Shown here in pieces: positions 1-5,718 of a DNA stretch of 12,173 bases (positions within the stretch are counted from its first letter, which is position 1; the number at the start of each line of letters is the position of its first letter). Under the pieces are notes generated by a model. It was not told where the DNA came from. It made no database searches and worked only from the letters and a program-made list of their open reading frames with translations. The stretch comes from Thermoplasmatota archaeon (GTDB lineage: Archaea > Thermoplasmatota > Thermoplasmata > UBA10834), in assembly GCA_030836605.1 (NCBI GenBank), contig JAUPMC010000158.1:1-12173 (forward strand), read 5' to 3'. The position numbers were made by a program, and so were the translations under genes.

Positions 1-714
1 CTGGGCATCCACTCGGAGACGATTAGGCTCCCGGCGGAGACGAAGGAGTCGGAGCTGCTCTCGCTCATCGACAAGTACAACGCTGACAAGAAGTTCGACG
101 GCATTCTCGTCCAGCTGCCTCTCCCGAAGCACATCAGCGAGGAGAAGGTCCTGCTGAGGATAGACCCCAGCAAGGACGTGGACGGCTTCCACCCGATCAA
201 CGTCGGCAAGATGGTCGTGGGCGCGGAGTCATACCTCCCGTGCACGCCGGCCGGCATCCAAGAGTTGCTCGTCAGGAGCGGGAACGACCCGAAGGGGAAG
301 CATGTCGTCGTCCTCGGCAGGAGCAACATCGTGGGCAAGCCGATCACCAACATACTGCTGCAGAAGGCCCCGGGCGCGGACGCGACCGTGACGATTTGCC
401 ACTCGCGCACGCACGACCTCCCGAGCTTCTCGAGGCAGGCGGACATCCTGATAGCCGCGATGGGCGTTCCCAACTTCGTCAAGGCGGACATGGTCAAGGA
501 CGGCGTCGTCGTGATAGATGTCGGCGTCAACAGGATCAACGACCCGGCGGCCAAGAACGGCACGAGGCTCGTGGGCGACGTGGACTTCGAGAGCGTCAAG
601 GCAAAGGCGAAGGCCATCACGCCAGTCCCAGGCGGGGTCGGCCCGATGACCATCACGATGCTCATGAAGAACACCGTCAAGGCCGCGAAGATACACCACG
701 CCTGGAAAGACTGA
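1..714 (+). CDS. folD: FolD bifunctional methylenetetrahydrofolate dehydrogenase/cyclohydrolase (5' end missing)
   Basis: Cytosolic enzyme that interconverts 5,10-methylene-, 5,10-methenyl- and 10-formyl-tetrahydrofolate using NAD(P). The reading frame is open from the first base of the window, and 237 residues plus TGA are visible. Family members are about 280-300 residues, so roughly 45-55 N-terminal residues lie outside, including the catalytic YxxxK lysine. Counting from the window edge, the signatures are VQLPLP (37-42) and DVDGF (59-63) of the folate site, the Rossmann motif GRSNIVGKP (106-114), AAMG and VIDVGVN before the nicotinamide site, and PVPGGVGPMT (208-217). The reading frame is intact. 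FolD implies folate-type rather than only methanopterin-type C1 chemistry. No downstream gene is close (360 bases to acs), so this looks like the end of a transcription unit. Identification is secure. Confidence 0.96.
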   Translation: MGIHSETIRLPAETKESELLSLIDKYNADKKFDGILVQLPLPKHISEEKVLLRIDPSKDVDGFHPINVGKMVVGAESYLPCTPAGIQELLVRSGNDPKGKHVVVLGRSNIVGKPITNILLQKAPGADATVTICHSRTHDLPSFSRQADILIAAMGVPNFVKADMVKDGVVVIDVGVNRINDPAAKNGTRLVGDVDFESVKAKAKAITPVPGGVGPMTITMLMKNTVKAAKIHHAWKD

Positions 715-745
715 GGCGCCGGGCCCGCGCGGCCGCGATGGATGT

Positions 746-789
746 GTCAGAATCGATTCGCTTTTCGTCGTATTCTGACGAATATCGTC
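746..789. repeat. Inverted repeats after folD (possible terminator or operator)
   Basis: GTCAGAAT (746-753) is matched perfectly by ATTCTGAC (772-779), and an inner CGA/TCG (754-756/768-770) can extend the stem. The loop carries a short T run (762-765). The second arm overlaps another palindrome, GACGA-ATA-TCGTC (777-789). The position just after folD fits a transcription end. The tight palindromes could equally be a protein-binding site. The pairing is seen directly; the function is inferred. Confidence 0.5.
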
Positions 790-809
790 CGTCGGATGCG
801 GACAGCGCA

Positions 810-850
810 CGACTACGCACATACGCGATTGTGTGAAATCGCCGTAGTCG
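810..850. promoter_or_regulatory. Long two-part inverted repeat directly upstream of the acs promoter
   Basis: CGACTACG (810-817) pairs perfectly with CGTAGTCG (843-850). Inside it GCGATT (825-830) pairs perfectly with AATCGC (837-842), leaving a 6-base loop and a one-sided 7-base bulge. The second arm ends 10 bases before the TATA box at 861-870, which is where an archaeal activator or repressor would bind. It could also form an RNA hairpin if folD transcription reads through. No known operator consensus is recognised. Confidence 0.6.
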
Positions 851-853
851 CAT

Positions 854-870
854 CGAAAAACCTTATAAGG
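854..870 (+). promoter_or_regulatory. Archaeal promoter of acs (BRE + palindromic TATA box)
   Basis: A purine-rich BRE-like stretch (CGAAAAA, 854-860) is followed by CCTTATAAGG (861-870), a perfect 10-base palindrome and a strong TATA-box match. Archaeal initiation usually lies about 25 bases downstream of the box centre, which predicts a start near 890-893. This would leave a leader of about 180 bases before acs. The palindrome could also bind TBP in the opposite direction, but no minus-strand gene is seen to the left. Confidence 0.75.
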
Positions 871-890
871 CCCCTGCAAATGCGGTGTCA

Positions 891-1074
891 GGGTAAGCCT
901 CACCGGCCAGGATGAGCGCTTCGGAGAAGCGCGTCCGCGGCCGTGGTGACCGATGCGCACTCTACGGGACTCAGCGTGGCGCATGCGGTTGCAGTCGCTG
1001 GGGGACTCCGAGCGACGAGAGGCGCCTGGTAGGGCAACCCGAGAATGGTTCGCACAGGAACTGGATGTGAAGAG
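891..1074 (+). ncRNA. Structured 5' leader of acs (candidate cis-regulatory RNA)
   Basis: Predicted transcript from about 891 to the acs start. Stem 1 is TCACC/GGTGA (900-904/945-949), GGCC/GGCC (905-908/939-942), GGA/TCC (910-912/934-936) and GCGCTT/AAGCGC (916-921/927-932), with loop CGGAG (922-926). Stem 2 is CCG/CGG (950-952/986-988, bulge 985), ATGCGC/GCGCAT (953-958/979-984) and AC/GT (959-960/976-977, bulge 978). Stem 3 is GTCGCT/AGCGAC (994-999/1011-1016). A weaker stem is CCTG/CAGG (1025-1028/1055-1058), which can enclose GGG-CAA-CCC (1032-1040). Loops 2 and 3 both contain GGGACTC (966-972, 1002-1008). Loop 1 CGGAG is complementary to CTCCG (1006-1010), so a kissing contact is possible. 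There is no T-rich stop before acs, so a leader is more likely than a free RNA. No known riboswitch, SRP, RNase P or tRNA signature was recognised. Confidence 0.5.
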
Positions 1075-2829
1075 ATGGCAGAGAAGGACACAGAACTGAT
1101 ACATGGCGCCTTGATCACGAAGGACCCCGCGAAGTTGAGGCTGAAGCCCAACCTGCAGGGATACGACAACCTTAGGAAGACCTTCAAGTGGTCGGACGCC
1201 GACAAGATGGTCGAATGGTTCCCTGGCGGGAAGATCAACGCGGCCCACAACGTCATCGACAGGCACGCGAAGGGCAAGAACGCCAACAAGGTCGCGCTCA
1301 TCTACGACGACGGCGAGGGCAACGCCCAGAAGGTCACGTTCAAGCAACTCTACGAGCAGACGAACAAGTTCGCGAACGTGATGAAGAAGCTGGGCATCAA
1401 GAGGCAGGACAGGGTATTCTTCTTCCTGCAGAGGTCCCCAGAGCTATACGTGGGTTTCCTGGGCGCCATCAAGTGCGGCGCCATCGCGAGCCCGATGTTC
1501 CCCGCGTTCGGCCCGGACGCGATCAGGGACAGACTCCTGGACAGCAGCGCGGTCTGCCTGGTCACCGACAGCGACCTCAAGAAGAGGTTCTACGAGGTGA
1601 AGGCCCAGCTGCCCGAGCTGAAGCACACGATCATAGTCGGCAAGGACGTCGCCCCCGACGAGCTGAGCTGGGAGAAGGAGATGGCCGCGGCCTCCGACAA
1701 GTTCGAGACCGTGCCGATGGACCCTGAGGAGTTCATGTACCTGCTCTACACGTCAGGCTCGACCGGCAAGCCGAAGGGAGTCGTCCACGCCCACAAGGGG
1801 ATCGTGGAGGCGCACCTCACGGCCAACTGGGTGTTGGATGTCCACGACGAGGATGTGTACTGGTGCGGCGCTGACCTTGGCTGGGTAACCGGAGTCGTCT
1901 ACGGTGTCCTTGGACCTTGGTCGAACGGCGTCACTCAGGTCGGGCTCGCCGGCAGGTTCGACCCCGACAGGTGGTACCAGACGATCCAGAACTACAAGGT
2001 CAGTATCTGGTACACCGCCCCGACGGCCGTCAGGATGCTGATGGCGAAGGGCGACGACATACCGAAGAAGTACAACCTGTCTAGCCTGAGGGCGCTGTAC
2101 TGCGTCGGCGAGCCGCTCAACCCTGAGGGCGTCAGGTGGGCCATGGAGGTCTTCGACAACAAGCCGTTCCACGACACATGGTGGCAGACGGAGACCGGCA
2201 GCATATTGATCACGAACTTCCCGGAGATGCCGATCAAGCCCGGCTCAATGGGCAAGCCCCTCCCGGGCATCGAGGCGGCCATCGTCGACGAGACCGGCAA
2301 GGTCCTCGGACAGGGCGAGGAGGGCAGCCTCGCGCTCAAACCAGGCTGGCCGTCCATGATGAGGCAGATCTGGAAGAACCCCGCGAAGTACAACGAGTAC
2401 TTCCGGAACGGCTGGTACTACACCGGCGACACGGCCCAGATCGACAAGGACGGGTACTTCTGGTATGTCGGCCGCGCGGACGACGTCATCAAGACCTCCG
2501 GCGAGCGTGTCGGACCCTTCGAGGTCGAGAGCGCGCTCATCGAGCACGAGGCGGTCGCTGAGGCCGGCGTCATCGGCAAGCCCGACCAGCTCAGGGGGAA
2601 CATCATCAAGGCGTTCATCGTCCTGACCCCTGGCTTCACCGAGAGCGACGCGCTCAAGGCGGACATACAGAAGCACGTCAAGAGCAAGCTCGCGGGGCAC
2701 GCGTACCCGAGGGAGATCGAGGTCGTCAAGACCCTCCCCAAGACCAGGAGCGGCAAGATCATGAGGAGGCTGCTCAGGGCCAGGGAGCTCGGGTTGCCGA
2801 TCGGCGACATCTCCACGCTCGAGGACTGA
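1075..2829 (+). CDS. acs: AMP-forming acetyl-CoA synthetase (acetate--CoA ligase)
   Basis: Cytosolic enzyme that activates acetate with ATP and CoA to acetyl-CoA via acetyl-AMP. From this start it has 584 residues, the shorter AcsA-like class (about 570-600) rather than the roughly 650-residue bacterial Acs. Motifs in order are the ATP-binding loop YTSGSTGKPKG (225-235), DTWWQTETG (367-375, with the Trp that limits the acyl pocket to acetate/propionate in Acs), YYTGD (448-452), the hinge GRADDVIKTSGER from 466, and PKTRSGK with the catalytic lysine near K561. That lysine is the usual site of regulatory acetylation. ATG 1075 is preceded by a partial ribosome site, TGTGA (1066-1070). ATG 1045 in the same frame would add 10 residues but has no site. 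Transcription probably starts near 891 behind an unusually long structured leader. A close homologue acting on another short acid is possible. Confidence 0.95.
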   Translation: MAEKDTELIHGALITKDPAKLRLKPNLQGYDNLRKTFKWSDADKMVEWFPGGKINAAHNVIDRHAKGKNANKVALIYDDGEGNAQKVTFKQLYEQTNKFANVMKKLGIKRQDRVFFFLQRSPELYVGFLGAIKCGAIASPMFPAFGPDAIRDRLLDSSAVCLVTDSDLKKRFYEVKAQLPELKHTIIVGKDVAPDELSWEKEMAAASDKFETVPMDPEEFMYLLYTSGSTGKPKGVVHAHKGIVEAHLTANWVLDVHDEDVYWCGADLGWVTGVVYGVLGPWSNGVTQVGLAGRFDPDRWYQTIQNYKVSIWYTAPTAVRMLMAKGDDIPKKYNLSSLRALYCVGEPLNPEGVRWAMEVFDNKPFHDTWWQTETGSILITNFPEMPIKPGSMGKPLPGIEAAIVDETGKVLGQGEEGSLALKPGWPSMMRQIWKNPAKYNEYFRNGWYYTGDTAQIDKDGYFWYVGRADDVIKTSGERVGPFEVESALIEHEAVAEAGVIGKPDQLRGNIIKAFIVLTPGFTESDALKADIQKHVKSKLAGHAYPREIEVVKTLPKTRSGKIMRRLLRARELGLPIGDISTLED

Positions 2830-2840
2830 AACAACAATAC

Positions 2841-2867
2841 CCTTTTCTAGGGGGGAGATATCCCCCC
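2841..2867 (+). terminator. T-rich tract plus G/C hairpin between acs and the carbonic anhydrase gene
   Basis: A pyrimidine run (CCTTTTCT, 2841-2848) is followed by a perfect 7-bp stem GGGGGGA/TCCCCCC (2850-2856/2861-2867) with loop GATA. Archaeal intrinsic termination needs mainly the T tract, so partial termination after acs is possible. The hairpin could instead protect the acs mRNA end or tune expression of the next gene, whose start is 28 bases further on. The structure is seen; its role is inferred. Confidence 0.45.
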
Positions 2868-2894
2868 ACCAACAATTTCCATCGGACACATGAG

Positions 2895-3467
2895 GTGAGG
2901 AGCACGGACTCTAGACTGGACCCAAGGACGCGCCTGGCCGATGGGAACGCAATGTTCCTGAAGTCCGTCTCGCCCACGGTCCTCGCGAACCTCGCCAAGG
3001 GCCAGCACCCGTTCGTCGCGATACTCACATGCTCGGACTCGCGCGTCTCACCCGTGTCGATATTCAACCTCTCGCTCGGGGAGGCGTTCGTCGTCCGGGT
3101 CGCGGGCAACTGCGCCTCGGACCCTACCGTCCTGGGGAGCCTCGAGTACGCGGTCTCGCACCTGAAGGTCCGCGCCATACTCGTCCTGGGGCACACGTCG
3201 TGCGGGGCTGTCAGAGCATCCTGCGACTGCGTCGACCACGGGAACCTCAGTGCCGTCATGACGGACATCGAGCGCGCGCGGTCGCGCCTGCCAGTGGAGA
3301 GGGCGCGCGACGGGGATTCGGTCGCGGAGGGCAACGTGCACCTCCAGATGCGGAGGCTGCAGGACCTCAGCCCGGTGATCAGGGATGAGGTCGAGTCGGG
3401 GAGGCTCGAGATGATCGGCGCGATGTTCGACATCGCGACAGGCAGGGTAAGGTTCGTCAACTCATAG
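2895..3467 (+). CDS. Beta-class carbonic anhydrase
   Basis: Zinc enzyme interconverting CO2 and bicarbonate in the cytosol. It has 190 residues, normal for a compact beta-class enzyme. Expected zinc ligands are C46 in CSDSR (46-50), with D48 and R50 forming the usual Asp-Arg dyad, and H100 and C103 in HTSCG (100-104). GTG 2895 is the only suitable start found. The typical family N-terminus (here RLADGNAMF) begins about 13 residues in, so the internal ATG at 2952 would cut it. The nearby ATG at 2890 runs straight into a stop (ATG AGG TGA). The only GGTGA-like ribosome site (2894-2898) overlaps the chosen start, so initiation is atypical or the start is slightly misplaced. It lies between acs and an OFA transporter on the same strand, which suggests CO2/bicarbonate supply linked to carboxylate metabolism. 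Confidence 0.92.
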   Translation: MRSTDSRLDPRTRLADGNAMFLKSVSPTVLANLAKGQHPFVAILTCSDSRVSPVSIFNLSLGEAFVVRVAGNCASDPTVLGSLEYAVSHLKVRAILVLGHTSCGAVRASCDCVDHGNLSAVMTDIERARSRLPVERARDGDSVAEGNVHLQMRRLQDLSPVIRDEVESGRLEMIGAMFDIATGRVRFVNS

Positions 3468-3483
3468 ATCGCACACGGAAAGC

Positions 3484-3488
3484 GGTGA
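3484..3488 (+). promoter_or_regulatory. Ribosome binding site of the OFA transporter
   Basis: GGTGA, complementary to the archaeal 16S rRNA 3' end, stands six bases before ATG 3495 and fixes that start. It shows that leadered translation is used within this cluster. Confidence 0.7.
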
Positions 3489-3494
3489 AAGACA

Positions 3495-4805
3495 ATGTCT
3501 GAAGTGAAAGAGAAGAAAGTCATGAACAGATGGATAACGGTCGTCGGAGCGCTGCTCGTGCAGCTCGCCCTCGGCTCGATATACGCATGGTCGGTATTCA
3601 ACGGCCCGCTCGCGAGTTCGCTGGACGAGCCGAAGAAGTCCGTCCAGGTCCTCAGCATATTCGCCATAAGCCTTGCGGGCTTCGGGATCTCGGTCCAACT
3701 CGGAGGCTTCCTCCAGGACCGGCACGGCCCGAAGAAGATCGCGATGCTCGGCGGCGCCGTCTACGCGGTCGGATACGTCCTGTCGTCGTTCTCGACCGAG
3801 AGCCTCGGGATGATGTACCTCGCGTACGCGGTCCTTGGCGTCGGCGTGGGCATCGGTTACAGCTGCCCCCTCGCGTGCTGCGTCAAGTGGTTCCCGGACA
3901 AGAAGGGCCTCGTCAGCGGCATATCCGTCGCGGGCTTCGGCGCGGGCACGTTCGTGTTCGCCCAGGTCGGCACGTACTTCATCAACAACATGGGCGGCCT
4001 CGTGAACGCCTACCTGTACCTCGGGGTCATATTCCTCGGGATGGTCCTGGCCGGCGCGATGCTCCTGATCAACCCCGCGCCGGGGTACTGCCCGGCCGGA
4101 TGGACCCCCCCGAAGGCGGGCACGGCCGGCGCTCCCGGAAGGGACTACACCTGGCGTGAGATGGTCAGGACGAAGTCCTTCTGGTTCCTCTGGGTCATGT
4201 TCGTCCTGTCCGCGACCTGCGGCCTGATGATGATCGGCAACGTGAGCAACGTCGCGCAGGCGTTCGAGGACATCTACGCAGCGGAGAACATCGGGTTCGA
4301 CTCGGCCACCGAGAACATAACGCTGACCGCTCAGCTCGCCACGATCGTGGGCATACTGGCCGTGTTCAACGGCGCGGGCAGGGTCGCGTGGGGTTTCATA
4401 TCCGACAAGATGGGCAGGACCAAGGCGATGAAGATGATGTTCCTGACGCAGGCCGTCATCTACCTCGTGGCTGCCGCCTTCGTGATGGCCAAGCCGATCG
4501 ACGAGAGCACGGTGTTCATGGCAGTGACGGCCATCGTCTCCGCGGTCGGCTTCTGCTTCGGCGGCAACTTCGCCCTGTTCCCGCCCACGACCGCTGACTA
4601 CTTCGGCACGAAGAACTTCGGCGACAACTACGGCAAGGTGTTCACGTCCTACGCCGTGGGCGGCGTCATAGGCGCGCTCATACCGGCGTTCGTGTCCGGA
4701 GGGTTCGAGTACGTCTTCATCGGGGTCGCCGTGGGGTCGTTGGCCGCGCTGGCCATCGCCTTCATGACCAAGCCGCCAGAGGCCCCGCAGCCGTCGAAGG
4801 CGTGA
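3495..4805 (+). CDS. OFA-family major facilitator transporter (oxalate/formate antiporter-like)
   Basis: Integral membrane protein of 436 residues with about 12 hydrophobic segments. The first segment reads ITVVGALLVQLALGSIYAWS (14-33), characteristic of the oxalate/formate antiporter (OFA) family. The MFS motif A appears as GGFLQDRHGPKK (70-81) and is echoed in the second half as GFISDKMGR near residues 298-308, as expected from the internal duplication. Family members exchange or import small carboxylates, but the real substrate cannot be read from sequence. Placement after acs and carbonic anhydrase suggests acetate, formate or a related monocarboxylate (inference). The gap to the carbonic anhydrase gene is 27 bases and there is a good ribosome site, so co-transcription is likely. 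The short polar C-terminal tail ends in PEAPQPSKA. Confidence 0.9.
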   Translation: MSEVKEKKVMNRWITVVGALLVQLALGSIYAWSVFNGPLASSLDEPKKSVQVLSIFAISLAGFGISVQLGGFLQDRHGPKKIAMLGGAVYAVGYVLSSFSTESLGMMYLAYAVLGVGVGIGYSCPLACCVKWFPDKKGLVSGISVAGFGAGTFVFAQVGTYFINNMGGLVNAYLYLGVIFLGMVLAGAMLLINPAPGYCPAGWTPPKAGTAGAPGRDYTWREMVRTKSFWFLWVMFVLSATCGLMMIGNVSNVAQAFEDIYAAENIGFDSATENITLTAQLATIVGILAVFNGAGRVAWGFISDKMGRTKAMKMMFLTQAVIYLVAAAFVMAKPIDESTVFMAVTAIVSAVGFCFGGNFALFPPTTADYFGTKNFGDNYGKVFTSYAVGGVIGALIPAFVSGGFEYVFIGVAVGSLAALAIAFMTKPPEAPQPSKA

Positions 4806-4810
4806 GCGGA

Positions 4811-4823
4811 CCCCTCGTAGGGG
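4811..4823 (+). terminator. Small hairpin after the OFA transporter
   Basis: CCCCT-CGT-AGGGG forms a perfect 5-bp stem six bases after the stop codon. It is followed by a GGTT-CGA-AACC repeat (4830-4840). No strong T tract follows immediately, so termination here is only suggested by position at the end of the acs cluster. Confidence 0.35.
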
Positions 4824-4873
4824 CATGAGGTTCGAAACCCTTTGAAAAACCCTTATCCTCGTCCTTTAGCCTT

Positions 4874-4888
4874 GCGAAAGCTTTTATC
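4874..4888 (+). promoter_or_regulatory. Archaeal promoter of kptA
   Basis: The BRE-like GCGAAAG (4874-4880) is followed by TATA box CTTTTATC (4881-4888). Predicted initiation near 4908-4911 leaves a leader of about 12 bases before ATG 4922, with GAGGT at 4910-4914. A second weaker TATA-like CCCTTATC lies upstream (4850-4857). Confidence 0.65.
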
Positions 4889-4921
4889 GGGTTTGTACAT
4901 AACCGACTTGAGGTCTGCAGG

Positions 4922-5656
4922 ATGCTGAAGGAGTGCGTGAACCACGGCTATTTCAGGGCGGAGTTCTGCCCCGTGTGCGGGGACGAGGGTCGGTTCCTGA
5001 TGAACGACGAGGAGCTTGAGAGGCTCAGCAGGACGATGGCCGGCGTGCTCAGGCACTTCCCCGAGAGGTTCGACCTCAGGGTCGACAGGCAGGGTTTCGT
5101 GGACCTCAAGGCGTTCGTCGAGGCGCTGCACCAGAAGCAGAGGCGGTTCCACTGGCTGCGCCCGCATCACATAGTCGCGATAATAGAGACTGACGACAAG
5201 GGCAGGTACGAGCACAGGGACGGCATGATAAGGGCCACGTACGCCCACTCGTTCGAGATCGAGCTGGACACCGACGCCGTCGGCGCCCCAGACACGCTCT
5301 ACTACCCGACCACGGTGGAGGAGGTCGACATCGTCCTGGAAGTGGGGTTGAAGCCCTCCGACAGGAAGAAGGTCCACCTGAGCAAGACTGTCGGGGACGC
5401 GGTGAACGCGGGCAGGGTCAGGACACCGGAGCCGATCATACTCGAGGTGAACTCGAAGGCCGCGGCGGAGGACGGCATCGTGATACAGAAGGCCGGGAGG
5501 ACGGTCTACCTCACCACGGACGTGCCGCCGCAGTATCTCAAGAGGATAGACGTGGACCTGGCCGAGTTCCCGCCCCAGACGCCGCCCCGCGAGGAGGAAC
5601 CCCACAGGCAGGAGCTTGGCGAGGAGAGGCCCAGCGAGGACAGGGACGACCAGTAG
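4922..5656 (+). CDS. kptA: KptA/Tpt1 RNA 2'-phosphotransferase with N-terminal zinc ribbon
   Basis: NAD-dependent enzyme that moves an internal RNA 2'-phosphate to NAD, releasing ADP-ribose 1'',2''-cyclic phosphate. It has 244 residues. The four catalytic residues of yeast Tpt1 (R23, H24, R71, R138) map to R44-H45 (VLRH), R104 (MIRATYAHS) and R148 (DRKKVHLS). The N-terminus has a probable zinc site (C5, H8, C16, C19) before the first KptA domain. The LYHGT segment common in bacterial and yeast enzymes is LYYPT here (126-130), and GHS is AHS (108-110). The last 30 or so residues are a Pro/Glu/Arg-rich tail, probably disordered. In archaea tRNA ligation by RtcB leaves no 2'-phosphate, so the natural substrate is unclear. 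It has its own promoter; DUF2797 follows on the same strand. Confidence 0.92.
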   Translation: MLKECVNHGYFRAEFCPVCGDEGRFLMNDEELERLSRTMAGVLRHFPERFDLRVDRQGFVDLKAFVEALHQKQRRFHWLRPHHIVAIIETDDKGRYEHRDGMIRATYAHSFEIELDTDAVGAPDTLYYPTTVEEVDIVLEVGLKPSDRKKVHLSKTVGDAVNAGRVRTPEPIILEVNSKAAAEDGIVIQKAGRTVYLTTDVPPQYLKRIDVDLAEFPPQTPPREEEPHRQELGEERPSEDRDDQ

Positions 5657-5683
5657 CCGCGCATGTTCGCCCCCCGAGGGCAA

Positions 5684-5692
5684 ATGATTATT
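5684..5692 (+). promoter_or_regulatory. TATA box of the DUF2797 gene
   Basis: An AT-rich island (ATGATTATT, 5684-5692) in otherwise GC-rich DNA, 27-35 bases before ATG 5719. Predicted initiation falls at about 5712-5716, so the transcript would be nearly leaderless. Confidence 0.55.
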
Positions 5693-5718
5693 AGCTGACA
5701 GACCAGAGCACGTGCTCG

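Noticed and set aside
1021..1062. tRNA-like words in the acs leader (CTGGTAGGGC and GGTTCGCAC)
   Set aside because: These recall D-arm and T-arm sequences, but there is no acceptor stem and no U33 before an anticodon in the 7-base loop. The spacing does not fit a tRNA.
891..1074. RNase P RNA, SRP RNA or 5S rRNA in the acs leader
   Set aside because: Their conserved segments (for example GAGGAAAGTC of RNase P, or the GGAA-capped helix 8 of SRP RNA) were not found.
229..1347. Open frame of 372 codons on the minus strand across folD and the acs leader
   Set aside because: It is low-complexity in composition, antisense to two clear genes, and shows no family motif or promoter. The open stretch in the leader is explained by high GC.
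3462..4826. Open frame of 454 codons on the minus strand
   Set aside because: It lies exactly opposite the OFA transporter and is rich in Arg, Asp, Glu, His and Gly with no recognisable domain. It is the codon-bias shadow of a GC-rich gene.
4830..4857. CCCTT repeats before the kptA promoter as a tandem repeat or operator
   Set aside because: Short, imperfect pyrimidine runs within an AT-leaning promoter region. One may be a secondary TATA box, but there is no regular spacing.
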